Shown piece after piece: positions 15,071 to 26,077 of a stretch of 64,000 bases of DNA. The notes below the pieces were generated by a model, which was not told the origin of the DNA, did no database searches, and saw only the letters and a list, made by a program, of their open reading frames with translations. Origin of the DNA: Chionoecetes opilio (Eukaryota > Arthropoda > Malacostraca > Decapoda > Majidae); contig JACEEZ010003605.1 of assembly GCA_016584305.1 (NCBI GenBank), positions 92,001 to 156,000 of the forward strand, written 5' to 3'. Both the position numbers and the translations under genes were made by a program. The number at the start of each line of letters is the position of its first letter. The stretch's first letter is position 1.

Positions 15071-18000
15071 GAGGCGCCGCGTGTAGAAAGGGAGCTAAGC
15101 GCCATTTTCTTGAAAATTGCTTTTTTGGTACCAATCGACGCGTTGTCACATGCTCAATCCATTGGTGTCCCTTAGCACCTCATAGCTCCAAAGCTGTAAG
15201 GCTGAGAATTGAATCTTTCAGAACATTCATTTAGCATGGCACTCTTTTTTCCAGCCTCTTTGCAAGGGTGTTATGTCCGCGTCTGCATGAATTCAAGCCG
15301 CTTTGCAAGGGTGTTATGTCTGCGTCTGCATGAATTCACTTTCTAGCTTGCGAGCTGCGGCCCCAGCCAATGAGAATGCAGCGTTGTGCGCCGCGGCGTT
15401 CTCATTGGCTCGCGCTGCCACCCTCACCACCCACGCGCCGCAATATGGCAGCTTGTAAACAGATGTGCGAGGTTCGGACGTCTCCTGCTATACTTGCGCT
15501 AATTTCTCCAAATTTCTCCCAAAGAAGTAAGTAAATCTGCATAAATCCTTTTTATAATAATAGACATCGGCAGGAAGGTTTTGGTATAAGTTTTCATATG
15601 GTATTAGTGCATATTGATGGGGAAAAGTGGTGGTGCGTCGGTTTGACGCTAAGGCGCATGACCATAATAGACCACAATATACCACACATGACCAATACTA
15701 GAGGGGACATGGGGCCTGTGTGGAGTAGGGGGAGGCCCGAGGAGTGCTGCTTGCAAGTTTCATCAATGCGTAGGTGCGTAGCTGAAGCTCATCTTGGAAA
15801 AGCGTCACCCTCATTAATGTCCAAGAATTGTGCTTTACTGTCTATTACCGAGGTGAAATCTATGATTTTATTTTTAAAAACACAGTGTACTGGGACGTTT
15901 TGGAAACATTTATGAGACGGTAAGTGGTTTACTGGGTGGTAAAGTGTTCGTAAAATGCCTTCGGCGATGGCCCTGTGATTCATTTTATGGTAGAAAATAG
16001 GTTAACCCTTTCACGCACGAAAAGTTTAATAAGTTTTTTCGGCCACTGCGACATCAGTCTGGGGCTCTCTACGAGGCTGCGCGTAATAGCCGACTCTGCG
16101 GCGAATGTTTTGGTTATGTTATCAATTTCAACCACGATTATTCTTTTTTCCTGGCATTATTATAAAATTATATCGTTGGTTTCGCAAGATATTATTCTGC
16201 CTTATGAAAGACAAAAATAACAAGAAATACATGTAAATAGCGGAGTTTAACGACTTAGAAAAAACATTGAGTAAAGAGAAATAAGAAATATTTACGTTCA
16301 CCACTTCGTAGCTCGATATTTCCTGAGTCAACTTTGTATGGCTTATATGCCAATAAGAGCGGAATTTTATGAGGATTCCAACGCTACCATTAGAATTTTC
16401 ATATGGCCAGTAGTTCTTGAGAAAATCTTAGAAAGATTCTGATGAGATGAGAAAGATGAGAAAGGTCTTATAAAATGTTTTACACCGTAAAAAAAAGTAG
16501 GCATGCTCTTTTTACCAATTTTTTTAATGTTAAAAAACCAGTGTATTGCCAGTATGATTTTTTTTTACGGTAGAAAATAGGGTCATGTAATTTTTAAAAA
16601 CATTTTTCGGTGAAAAAACGTTGTAATGTTGTTATAAAAAATATAATTAATATTTGTACGGTAAAAAACCATTTTGATGGTCTTATAAAAAGTTTTTAAC
16701 CGTCAAGAAAATATGCATGTTATTTTTATAAAAATTTGATTATGGTAAAAAACCAGTGCATTCCCATTATGTTTTTTTTTTTATGGTAGAAAATAGGTTA
16801 GTGGAATAACAAAAAAATTGTGAAAAAGGTAACCTAACCTTTATAACCTTGATTAAAACTTTGAGGTTGGTTAATGTACCGTATTATACTGTAATTCCCT
16901 ATTTTCTCCTCAATCAGATAGTGTGTTACAAAATACTTTTCTAATGAAGATGTAATACGGTGGTTAACTTCAACCTAGTGTTTTACTGTGCATGACGATT
17001 GCTTGTTTTCAGTTTACTAATATTAGGAATATTTTGCAGGTACGTTTTGGCATCATGACAGACACCGAGGCAGTCAGCGATGAAGTGCCAAGTGTAGCTG
17101 ATCCCACATCATTCTGCTGTGATGCCTTTCATGGAGCCATGCCTGCACGGCAAAGTCGATTCCTTCCACTGCCCTCCGAACATGGTGATACGTCGGCTTC
17201 AGAGGATGGTAGTCATCATTCAGATGATGACCTAGACGAGTTCATCGAACTTCAGCCGGCAATGGTACACACTCGTCTAGAGCCAAGTGATCATGACGTG
17301 GACTTTGAAGGCTTTGACCATGAAGGCTTTCTACAGGGATTCCTGAGTGGGGAACGTTGGTGACAGTGACGATGTCGCTGGCACCAGTGGAGCCGACACG
17401 AGTGCCAATGTCCCTACCGGTAGCCCCAAACAGAAGACGTCCTGCCAGGTCCCAGTGCTGAGGCTCCTACAGCTACCACTGAAACTGACGAAGCCAATGT
17501 AAGGGAAAGTCACAGTGACGAAGAGGCTGCTGCCGACGGAGTCGAAATAACTCGTGTGCCCAAAAAAGGCAGGAAGCGTGAGGCAAAATCAGCACAGTGG
17601 GTTGTTTGTACGGCTAAGAAGAGGAGGAACTTAGGTCAAGCCTACCAGAGTTACAAAACGAAGACAATGATGCAGGCGAAGACTTTAGGACCTCCCTGTG
17701 ACGACGGCTGCTTCACTAAGCTGGGTCAAGAGGCTGCCACACAAATCTTCAAATCGTTCTGGGACATAGGCGACTATGACAAGCAGAACCAGCACCTACA
17801 ATCCCTGATAAAAGAAGTTGCCATCAAGAGGAAGCGGACGATGCGGGAACACAGTCGTAGAAGCAGGACCTATGAGTACTATGTGAAGCTGCGGTACACA
17901 GAGACCCGTGTGTGTCGTAGTGCCTTCATGTCCCTTCATGGCATTACCCGGAAGAAATTACAGATCCTCATGGGCAAGCGGATTTTATCCCCAACAGGAA

Positions 18001-19995
18001 CACCCACCCAGGACCGAAGGGGGCGGACGGGTAACTCCAAAAGTATTGTTGGTCCACCCTTGGACCACGTTCATGAACATATTGGCAATCTAGTGGTAAC
18101 TGCAAGCCATTATTCACGGGCCCATAGCCCGCACCGCCGATATTTGGAGACTGGCCTAACAATAACGGAATTGCATGCAAATTATGTCCAGTGGATGGAG
18201 ACCACTTACACAGGGGAAGGGTGCGTTAGTCCCCAGATTTTACAGGACTGTGTTCACGAGGGACTACAACATTGTATTTAGGCCCCCAAAAGACAGATCT
18301 CTGCAACCGTTGTGAGCTCCTAAAGTCGACCATTGCGCATAAGGAGACGCAGGAAGTTAATGTTGATGCCGACATCAAAACCCTGGAGGACCACCAGAAG
18401 CTCGCAGAGGAGGTACAGCAGCTGTTATCGTCGGCAGAAAAGGAGAGTCGTGTGGCCCCCCCTGACTCACAGCTCCGGACTATTTGCATTGATCTCCAGC
18501 AGACCCTCCCTTGTCCTCGTCTGCATACAGGTGTTGCCTATTATAAGCGGAAGATGTGGATTTACAACTTGTGTCTACGACTTAAACAAGAAAAAAGGCA
18601 ACATGTATGTTTGGCAGGAGATGACGGCAAGGAGGGGCTCTGACGAAATTGGTAGCTGCATCTTGAAGTGGCTTGAATCTGAGCTTACCGACCCTGGCAA
18701 CCAATTCAAGCGCCTCAGGATATTTTGCGATAATTGTGCCGGTCAAATAAGAACAGCAACATTGTCGTCATGGCCCTCCGTCTCATTCACGCGCTAACTC
18801 TGGACAAGGTGGAGTTGGTGTTCATGGTTCCGGGCCACTCCTTCCTACCGTGTGACAGGGCATTTGGCCATATTGAGAAGAAAATACGCAAATGTAGCCA
18901 CATCTACTCTCCAACTGATTACCTCAGGATCATCCGAAAGGCAGTTGGGGAGGAGAATAATGTAACTGTCATGGAGAGGACTGATTTTTATGATCTCCGC
19001 GCGTTGAAGTCCGCCTGCACTTTGCGTCGTACCCAATCTGTTGGGTTTGCTAAGGCCCGGCAGCTCGTCGTCGATGCCCAGTACCCGGAGGGCTATGTGA
19101 TGAAGAACACGTATAACTTCGACAAGGAGACGGATGGGGTTGATAAGCGAGTGCGGCTGATGCCCGGCAGGTCACCCTACCAAGCCCAACTCTTCAATTT
19201 GGCCAACGAGGACTTCCCACTAAAGTATGCTGCTAGTGTGAGGCTGGCCCCAGCCAAACTACGGGATCTCCGTCTGCTGTTCAACCTGTTGGACAACCGT
19301 GGTCGTGCCTGGCTGGAGAATGTGTTCACCTCGCAGGGCCAAAGCCTCCCCCAAGCACAAGAACATGACAGTGATGAAGAAGACGTCGACGATCCCGAGG
19401 ATGTCATCATGGAGTATGTTCCTGTCACACGGCTACCGTCAGAGCGGACACGTCGGTAGATGTAAAAAATAAATAAAAAAAAAGAACAAAGCAGACGACA
19501 CAATAATCAAACATTGTCTTTTCTTTTTACCTTATCAGAAATTTTAACATTAGCCGTTTTTATGTTTATTTTTGTGGTATAATACTGTTGTAAAAGGTGC
19601 TAACAAATGCTTTTCTACTGTTACACTTTTTTTTACTTACCTGAAGTAGGACCAATGGTTCTGGAATATTGGGAAATGGTATGAATTACTTGAAACACTA
19701 AAATTTTGACATTTTTATTGGTTTATTTGGTGTTTGGGTACCTTTTTGGTCATTTTTGCAACTTTTTGAAGTGGATATTTTTGCTGAAGTGCACTTAACA
19801 CTTAAAGGAGCACTTTTAAAATTATTGCTGTATTACCCACTGTTATACCACTGTTTGAATATGCTTTGGTGAAAGTTTCATGAAAATCTATCGAACCGTT
19901 TTGAAATGGCACTGTTTTGAAAATCGCCAAACTTTGAAGGCGATTTTCTCAGCTTTTTGAAAATGGCGCTTAGCCCCCTTTCTACACGCAGCGCC

Positions 19996-19997
<2 letters not shown>
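15071..19997 (+). mobile_element. 4.9-kb DNA transposon with about 40-bp TIRs
   Basis: The left end (GGCGCCGCGTGTAGAAAGGG then AGCTAAGCGCCATTTTC) and the right end (inverted GAAAATGGCGCTTAGC then CCCCTTTCTACACGC) pair over about 40 bases with a few mismatches. TA array flanks both sides, so the duplication length cannot be read. The single coding region at 17055-19459 encodes a DDE-like protein. 15150-17040 and 19460-19960 hold non-coding, AT-rich sequence, with repeated TACGGTA/AAAAAACC words at 16490-16800. Confidence 0.85.
17055..19459 (+). pseudogene. DDE-type transposase-like protein, multiply frameshifted
   Basis: Coding starts at the ATG at 17055, just after a plausible splice acceptor (TTTTGCAG). 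The N-terminal 100 residues are acidic and low in complexity (HHSDDDLDEF); a basic stretch KKGRKREAKS follows near 17560. The C-terminal half holds the pattern of an arthropod family of uncharacterised transposase-like proteins (domain resembling DUF7869): LRTICIDLQQTLPCPRLHTG, then RIFCDNCAGQ, then NKNSN, then VPGHSFLPCDRAFGHIEKKI. The three acidic positions, in IDLQ, CDNC and CDRAFGHIE, are where a DDE/RNase H-fold catalytic triad could lie; this is inference. Frame changes near 17340, 17445, 18240-18290, 18590 and 18750 break it into five pieces. It ends at the TAG at 19457 after an acidic tail. Conserved across all pieces, so it was recently intact or the shifts are sequencing errors. Confidence 0.7.
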
Positions 19998-20093
<96 letters not shown>

Positions 20094-20094
20094 A
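19998..20094. repeat. TA microsatellite
   Basis: A TA array abuts the right end of the inner transposon; a shorter TA array (15046-15070) abuts its left end. Together they were probably one target array inside the hAT-like element. Confidence 0.9.
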
Positions 20095-20175
20095 ATATAT
20101 AATTTATTATAATTTATTCTTTGCCAAAGGGGGGGGCATGGCAGCATGCCCCCCTCCCCCCTCGGTACACCACTG

Positions 20176-21890
20176 CTTGTGAGGTACCTTGTCAAATGCC
20201 TTCTTCAGGTCCAGGTATATGCAATCGACCCACCCCTCTCTTTCCTGTGTCACATCGATCACTCTCGAGTAAAAGCTTAATAAGTTAGTTGTACATGACA
20301 TTCGTCCTCTAAATCCAAACTGGCCACCTGAGAGTATGTTTGTCTCTTCCAAATATTTCAACCATCTGTCCTTCACAATTTTTTCACACATTTTTGCCAC
20401 TACACTTGTTAATGATACTGGCCTGTAATTTAATGGTTCTTCTTTGTCTCATCCTTTGTGAATTGGCACAATATTTGCTCTTTTCCAATAAAGCGGGACT
20501 CTGCTCTCCTTAAGTGAACTCTCAATTACACTATGCAACTTTCCTGCTAGTTGGTTACTGCACTCTTTCATTATCCAATTCGACACTCCATCTGGACCCG
20601 GGGCTTTTCTCACATCTTGACTTTCCATTAGCCTTTTTACTTCTATTACGTCTACTTTTATGTCTTCCATTATATTTTCTTTTGCTATAATATTTTTCGT
20701 TTTAACTTCACTTTCTCTTGTAAATACAGTCTGAAAGCACTTATTCATCACCTCAGCCTGTTGTAATGCATCTTCATACACTATGCCTTCTACCTTCAGC
20801 TTATCTATTCCTTCCTTGTTTTTCATTTTTCCATTTATAAATCTATAGAAAAGTTTCGGTTCGTTCTTACATTTTTCTATTATATTTCTCTCATAGTTAC
20901 TTTCTTCTTCTCTTCGGATTCTTGCATATTCATTTCTAGTTGTTTTGTACTTCTCCCAAAGGTTGATACCTCCTTTTTTCCTCCAACTATTCCATGTATT
21001 TTCTTTTTCTAGTCTTGCTAATTCACATTTTCTGTTAAAACATTCATTTTTTTTCTTTTCTCTGATAACCATCCTTGGAACATATATATTTATTCCTTCT
21101 GTGTAAATTCGGATGAACTCATCCCATTTTTTCTGGGTACTCCTTGTTGCATGGAAACTACTCCAGTCTGTCTCTCCGAAAATTTTTCTTAATCTGTCAG
21201 TCTGCTTTTCCATAATTGTATCTTCCTTTCTTGTGTTCTTCTCTTCTCCCCTCTTTTTTGCTATCATTTACTTCAAATTCAATAAGTACATGGTCGCTCT
21301 TTCCAAGTGGGCACTGATAATTTACTTTACTAATTACTTCCAGTTCTTTCGTCAATAGTAGATCTAGTCTTGATGGTTCTTCACTACCTCTGAATCTTGT
21401 ATTCTCTTTAATCCACTGAGTCATGATGTTATTCATTACCAAATCCAACAATATACCACCCCATGAGTCTCCTCCTCCTTCAGTATACCATTCTTCCCAG
21501 CAAACTTCTTTGCAGTTAAAATCTCACATCATAATTATGTTCTCACAATTTTTCATCGTATTCTTTAAACATTTGCCTGTGTCTCTTATCATGTCTCCAT
21601 ACTCTTCTCTCCCCCAGGAATTTGTTTTAGGTGGAACGTATACGAGTACTAAGTCTCTTATTCTTCCTTTTTTCATCACCAACTCTACCTTCAACACCTC
21701 TGCCATACCTTCTCCTTTTTTCACATTCCCTACTACCACATCATTCCTTGTTAACACCATTACACCACCTCCCTTTTTCTGACTTCTGTTTCGCCTCCAT
21801 ACATTATATTGAGCCTCCCCAACTGGCACATCCTCAGAATCACTCAGCTTCGTTTCTTCTAAACCCAATATGTCTGGTTGTGTGTGTGTG
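20176..21890 (-). pseudogene. LINE-1x endonuclease and reverse transcriptase, N-terminal half
   Basis: Read on the minus strand from 21890, this gives an exonuclease-endonuclease-phosphatase-type endonuclease (PDILGLEETKLSD, then VLVYVPPKTNSW, then a DFNCKE box, then GKSDHVLIEF) followed by a linker and the reverse-transcriptase fingers (RKAPGPDGVSNWIMKE, PLNYRPVSLTS, GQFGFR, YLDLKKAFDKV). The glycine codon of the endonuclease GDFN box is a TGA here (about 21525), a TGA also precedes PLNYRP (near 20450), and there is a frame change near 21450. The frame enters the target duplication of the hAT-like element at 20183 and continues on its far side at 14990. The role is target nicking and reverse transcription of LINE RNA. 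This copy is inactive. Confidence 0.85.
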
Positions 21891-21891
21891 T

Positions 21892-22680
21892 ATTTACCTA
21901 GTTGTTTACCTAGTTGTAACATACAGGAAAAGAGCTATGCTCGTACTGTCCCGTCTCCAAATCTACTATTATCCAGCTTGCCTTTGAAGTCCTGAATACT
22001 TCTTGCATAATCACTTTTGCATGAAGGTTGTTCCAGGCTTCTATGCTTCTATACAGGAAGCTGTATTTTTTTTTGTCCCTCTTGCATGTTGTCCTTTTCA
22101 ATTTCTTCTCATGACCTCTTGCACTTCTATCGTCCCACAGAAACAGATCTTCTCTATCAGTTTTTTCCAGACCCATTGATGCTCTATACAGTATACACTG
22201 CTATAAAATCTCCCCTTTCACTTTTTTTCTCAAGAGTTGGGAGTTTTAGTCTTGAAAGTCTTTCTTCATATGTTAAATCTCTCAGGCTTGGAGCCATTTT
22301 TGTGGCAGCTCTTTGTATTCTCTCAATCTTCCTTATATCCTTCTTTTTATGTGGTGACCAAATCACTGCCGCATATTCCAACCTTGGTCGAATCAAAGAT
22401 GTTATCAATTTCTTAATCATCTCTTCATCCAGATATTTGAATGCCATTCTTATATTCCTCAGCAACTGATATGTATCTCCTGTGATCTTGTTTATGTGCT
22501 TCTCAGGTGACAAATTGTCCGTAATCCACACTCCCAGATCTTTTTCAACCTTTGTTTTGATTATCCATTCATTTCCCATCGAATACTTTCCTCTCTGTTT
22601 CTTTTTGCTACTGCCCACTTCCATCACTTTACACTTTTTAGCATTAAACTCCATTTCCCATAGTTGACTCCATCTGAAAA
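21892..22680 (-). mobile_element. LINE-1x copy 2, 5' truncated
   Basis: It repeats the 3' end of copy 1 almost base for base: the ACCTAGTTGT tail, the C-terminal reverse-transcriptase frame (about 156 codons open at 22184-22654, then a break), and truncation after CCATCTGAAAAT, where a TG array begins. Same orientation as copy 1, head to tail with it. Only the last 0.8 kb of the element was inserted, as usual for non-LTR elements. Confidence 0.85.
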
Positions 22681-22742
22681 TGTGTGTGTGTGTGGTGTGT
22701 GTGTGGTGTGTGTGTGTGTGTGTGGTGTGTGTGTGTGTGTGG
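22680..22742. repeat. TG microsatellite
   Basis: A TGTGTG array with interspersed GG follows the truncated 5' end of LINE-1x copy 2. Confidence 0.9.
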
Positions 22743-22923
22743 TGAGTGTATCAGTACAAATCCTTGCAAATTTCAACTTCCCGTCCCAATCTGCCCTAGT
22801 CCGCCGCACTAAACTTTTCAACACATTTAACGTTGTCGTATCAGTCGGAAACATGTGCAAACTTTTCTCGAAAGGCACAGCTGTCTTGCTGCACCCATAA
22901 AGGATGCATGCATGTGGCATATC
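22743..22923 (-). pseudogene. THAP zinc-finger fragment
   Basis: On the minus strand from the ATG at 22923, the frame reads a C-x4-C start (ACILYGC), then KSLHMFPTD, then VRRTRADWDGK and FARIC, which is the arrangement of a THAP DNA-binding finger. The final C/H zinc ligands and everything after are lost where the TG array and LINE-1x copy 2 begin, after about 55 residues. THAP fingers are used both by P-element/Kolobok-type transposases and by host transcription factors. As the surroundings are a TIR-L-like sequence inside the PogoF shell, a transposase origin is more likely, but this is inference. No partner exon was found on the other side of the LINE. Confidence 0.6.
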
Positions 22924-23269
22924 GCAAAAAAAATCTATCAGAAACACCCAAAAATCTTCAAGTACTATATTTATCTCTTGTGTTTACGTTCTTCTGATCA
23001 GCGCGGGGAGAGGAGCCTCTTCCTCCTCTTACGTCACCGAGCCATGGCGCATCGTCTGCCAGTTACCAGCAGCGTTTTCGAAGCTCGGGGAATTTACAGA
23101 TTTTGATTGCGGATTATTAAAAAACGGCTGACTGGATGCAAAAAGTGACAACATATTGTTGATACACTCGATAATGGCTATACTCTAACTACATCAAATC
23201 AGGAATGATGGAATGGTCTGGACGATTACTTTAAGATACGTGACAGCTTAGTGGTAAATGATACGTCAA

Positions 23270-23521
23270 CACTAGCAGACGATAGATGTTGGCGGCAATC
23301 GTGGCAATCTGCCGCCAAAAGGGGGAATGTAAACATACCAGCGAAAGGACAGATTACGTAGGTGATTTGAATGTCTTATGGTATTTGAAATACTTGTAAC
23401 AGGTAAGTACTGAGGTATTGAGTACTGAGGAAGTACTACAACATTCGTCTTGGAAGACCATTAGTATTTTTCAGGGTATTTTTAGGAGGAAAACGTGAGT
23501 CTTATAAGCTGTAAAATATGG
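23270..23521. mobile_element. TIR-L element copy 2, right part
   Basis: This stretch is collinear with 1785-1995 plus 3493-3537 and ends with the TIR-L terminus (GAGTCTTATAAGCTGTAAAA then TATGG) followed by TA. It lacks the TIR-K insertion and so shows the empty site. The left terminus is not recognised. Confidence 0.6.
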
Positions 23522-23645
23522 TACTACGCATCGCACCGGACTAAATAAGCATTTTTACAGGGTTTTCAATACCCAAGTTTCGCGATCCTCGAGTTTAGCG
23601 CTATGCCTTGGGAATAAAGCAGGCGCGAAACTCGGGAGGGTACTG

Positions 23646-24497
23646 TATATGTATATTGTACAGAAGCCTGATTCTGTAAAACATGTATATAACCATGCAA
23701 GGAGGTTATATCGGAGGAGGCGATGGAAATGTTACTCTATGATATTATATAGTCAATAACGAATGTCTAGAAGTTAACTATACCTAGGCAGTCATATTTT
23801 CCTGTTATTTTTGTGTATCAATTAGATAGAAAGCCTGGAAGTGCAATGAGTCGACGCGTGAACTCGCAATGTTTTGAGTAAATCTCCCCGCCCCAATGCG
23901 GGGCGAGCGGCTTCACCCGCCGCAATGCGCGGCATGCCACCTCCACCTACAGTATTTAACCTACTTGGTCGCAGCCCTAAAACCTTTAGCAAGTAAAATA
24001 ATTTACTTGCTAAATCAGAAACAGCACGTGTAAAGTGGCTTTATATTATGCTGCAGCAAGTATATTCTTCCTGCTAAGGCGTCACCTGCTGATATTGTTG
24101 AGGTAGTTTGAAATGATTCGGCGTCACTGACTTCGGTCGCTTTTCATCACAAAACGATTTCGGCATTCTATATATTTTTTTTTCTTCAAAGCATTGCTTA
24201 TTGTATTTTGACAAGCACTTGCCAGACGCAGCACTACTGTCTTAGAAAACAGTGTGAACATTGCCCCCAATAAAATATGCTACAAAATACATGTAAAAAT
24301 ATATATTAAGCTTTGATACTCGAGGCGAGTAATTTGCATTAAATTGCTATCTTAGAACGTTCAATCGTAATGCCTGTCATCCATACAATTAGTAGAACAA
24401 CAGAAGAACTTTAGTTTTTGGTATTCAGATGCGGTGCATCAATATTTATCGCGAAATTGATTTATGAAAATGCGAGTCGCGGAGCCAAAACACAGTA
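23646..24497. other. unassigned stretch
   Basis: No coding region, RNA gene, inverted ends or long repeat is visible here. One CG-rich patch lies near 23885-23935 (CCCCGCCCCAATGCGGGGCG), otherwise the sequence is AT-rich and unique in the window. Confidence 0.7.
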
Positions 24498-24552
24498 CAG
24501 TAAACCCTCGCGTATTCGGACCGTCATTATTCGGATTCCGACATTATTCGGA

Positions 24553-24588
<36 letters not shown>

Positions 24589-24711
24589 TACGGCAGGGCG
24601 GCAAGAATTTATGTGAAAGCCCTGATTATCATAATTGCATTATTTCATTATTACATCCCTAAATGTTATTTACGTCAAAAAAATTGAATTATGAACGTAG
24701 AGGTCAAAGTA
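24498..24711 (+). mobile_element. PogoB element copy 2, left end only
   Basis: The terminus CAGTAAACCCTCGCGTATTC and two further ATTCGGA words are followed by a poly-T tract and the same leader as PogoB copy 1 (CGGCAGGGCGGCAAGAATTT). It stops where PogoC copy 3 begins; no right end was found beyond it. Confidence 0.75.
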
Positions 24712-25616
24712 CACAAAAACCTCGATTTCCCGGACTTCCATTTCCCGGATATCGGATTTGCTGGACAAAATCCGAGGTCCGGGGATATGTCAATCTCTGA
24801 CAATTTTTTTTTTTTTTTTTTTTTTTTTAAATAATTTTTTTTACGTTGAAATGCCTGGTTCTGTTCGTAAATTGACAAAGTTGTCCGGCGGTCTGAGCGT
24901 CTTCTGTCACCCCTGGTCAGTGTCCGCGCCTCCCGCCAGGTGGCAGCATGCTCAGCAGTCGTATTGTTTACATTTGGGCACACGACATTCACAGTTCACC
25001 TGCACTGCCTCCGTCAGTCCCCTGACTCCCACTGCCCCTGGTGCAAGAACATCTCTGAGACTATTGAACACTTTCTGCTGCCTCCCGCCAGGTGGCAGCA
25101 TGCTCAGCGGTCGTATTGTTTACATTTGGGCACACGACACTCACGGTTCACCTGCACAGCCTCCGTTAGTCCCCTGACCCCCACTGCCCCTGGTGCAGGA
25201 ACGTCTCTTGAGACTATTGAATACTTTCTGCTGCCTCCCGCCAGGTGGCAGCATGCTCAGCGGTCGTATTGTTTACATTTGGGCACACGGCACTCACGGT
25301 TCACCTGCACAGCCTCCGTTAGTCCCCTGACCTCCACTGCCCCTGGTGCAGGAACGTCTCTTGAGACTATTGAACACTTTCTGCTGCCTCCCGCCAGGTG
25401 GCAGCATGCTCAGCGGACGTAAAAGTCCGCGGCGGGGTAGTTGATATTGGCGGTTGCCGGACAGTAAATTCTAGAGTAGGATAAACGTCCGGGGGTGGGT
25501 AATGGCATCGGACTTTTTTTTTTTTTTTTTTTTTTTTTACTGTTGCGATTCCCGGACTTTTGCGGTTCCCGGACCTGTGCTCCCCCCTATTAGTCTGGGA
25601 AAACGAGGTTTGTGTG
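24712..25616 (+). mobile_element. PogoC element copy 3, with three minisatellite units
   Basis: The ends (CACAAAAACCTCGATTTCCC left, AAACGAGGTTTGTGTG right) are next to TA on both sides. It carries two poly-T tracts and about three copies of the 153-base unit (24930-25415). The sequence right of the minisatellite (GTAAAAGTCCGCGGCGGGGT) is the same in all three PogoC copies, so only the array length changes. Confidence 0.8.
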
Positions 25617-25939
25617 TAGTTGGCGTAGTTCCATCGTCGCCATGGGTAAACACATGCGCACATGATCATAATATTCCCCCCCTAAAATGACCACAGAAAA
25701 TGTACATAAACACAAACAGGCCAGTCTTGAAAATATTTTACTCGCCAACTGTTGAAAGTCTAACGCACTTGTCTCGTCCTGGACGCAAGAAAAAAGTTTC
25801 AAAGAAAACTTTGAATATTATCAAAAGACAGCTAGTGAAATCTCCTACCAACACAGCAAGATAATTAAAGTTAATAAACCCACAGTTACTGCGTACAGTG
25901 TGTGTAAGGAGCGTGTCTCGTTCCATCCGTAAAGTCTTG

Positions 25940-26077
25940 CGATTTCTTAACTCACCTGCTCAACCTTTCGTTGAGTAACCCAGTCTCCCTTACAATTTCT
26001 TTTGAACTAAAACCGATCTTATATAAGCTGTGAATACGGGTGATCTGGTCTGCAGTCAACTGTGGCTTAGGCCCCAT
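25940..26077 (-). pseudogene. Tc1/mariner-like helix-turn-helix fragment
   Basis: From the ATG at 26077 on the minus strand the frame reads MGPKPQLTADQITRIHSLYK, then IGFSSKEIVRETG, similar in layout to the paired-like helix-turn-helix that opens Tc1/mariner transposases. It stops at 25952 and I find no second helix-turn-helix or DDE part. It may equally be the start of a host helix-turn-helix protein; the evidence is one short region. The flanks at 25619-25939 and 26180-26381 hold nothing else I recognise. Confidence 0.35.

Larger units (their letters stand above)
14999..20175. mobile_element. hAT-like element with 8-bp TSD CTTGTGAG, split by inner transposon
   Basis: The element starts CAGTGGCGTACC at 14999 and ends GGTACACCACTG at 20175, inverted copies typical of hAT ends. 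The 8 bases CTTGTGAG occur at 14991-14998 and again at 20176-20183, the duplication length known for hAT elements. Its own body is tiny (G-rich stretch, TA array); the rest is the transposon at 15071-19997. It is a MITE with no coding of its own. Confidence 0.85.
13895..21890 (-). mobile_element. LINE-1x copy 1, split by nested transposons
   Basis: A minus-strand non-LTR retrotransposon runs from its 3' tail (ACCTAGTTGTA units at about 13900-13935) to the endonuclease start at about 21890. It is interrupted at 14999-20175 by a hAT-like element with an exact 8-bp duplication. It is 5' truncated: no first ORF is present. Bodies from copies 2 (21892-22680) and 3 (58920-64000, plus strand) confirm the family. 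Confidence 0.85.
13714..23645. mobile_element. PogoF shell 1 containing later insertions
   Basis: The left end CAGTACCCTCCTGAGTTTCA at 13714 and the right end CGCGAAACTCGGGAGGGTACTG at 23645 (inner part GAAACTCGGGAGGGTACTG) are inverted copies, with TA outside each. Between them are subterminal GAGTTTCGCG words (to about 13835 and from about 23575) and a poly-T tract, then LINE-1x copies, a hAT-like element, a TIR-L end and a THAP remnant. The two ends could belong to one original element of about 1.5 kb; this is inferred, and two separate truncated copies cannot be excluded. Confidence 0.5.

Noticed and set aside
16001..16020. TTAACCCTTTCACGCACG as a piggyBac end within the 15071-19997 element
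   Set aside because: Only one end is visible, so an insertion cannot be supported.
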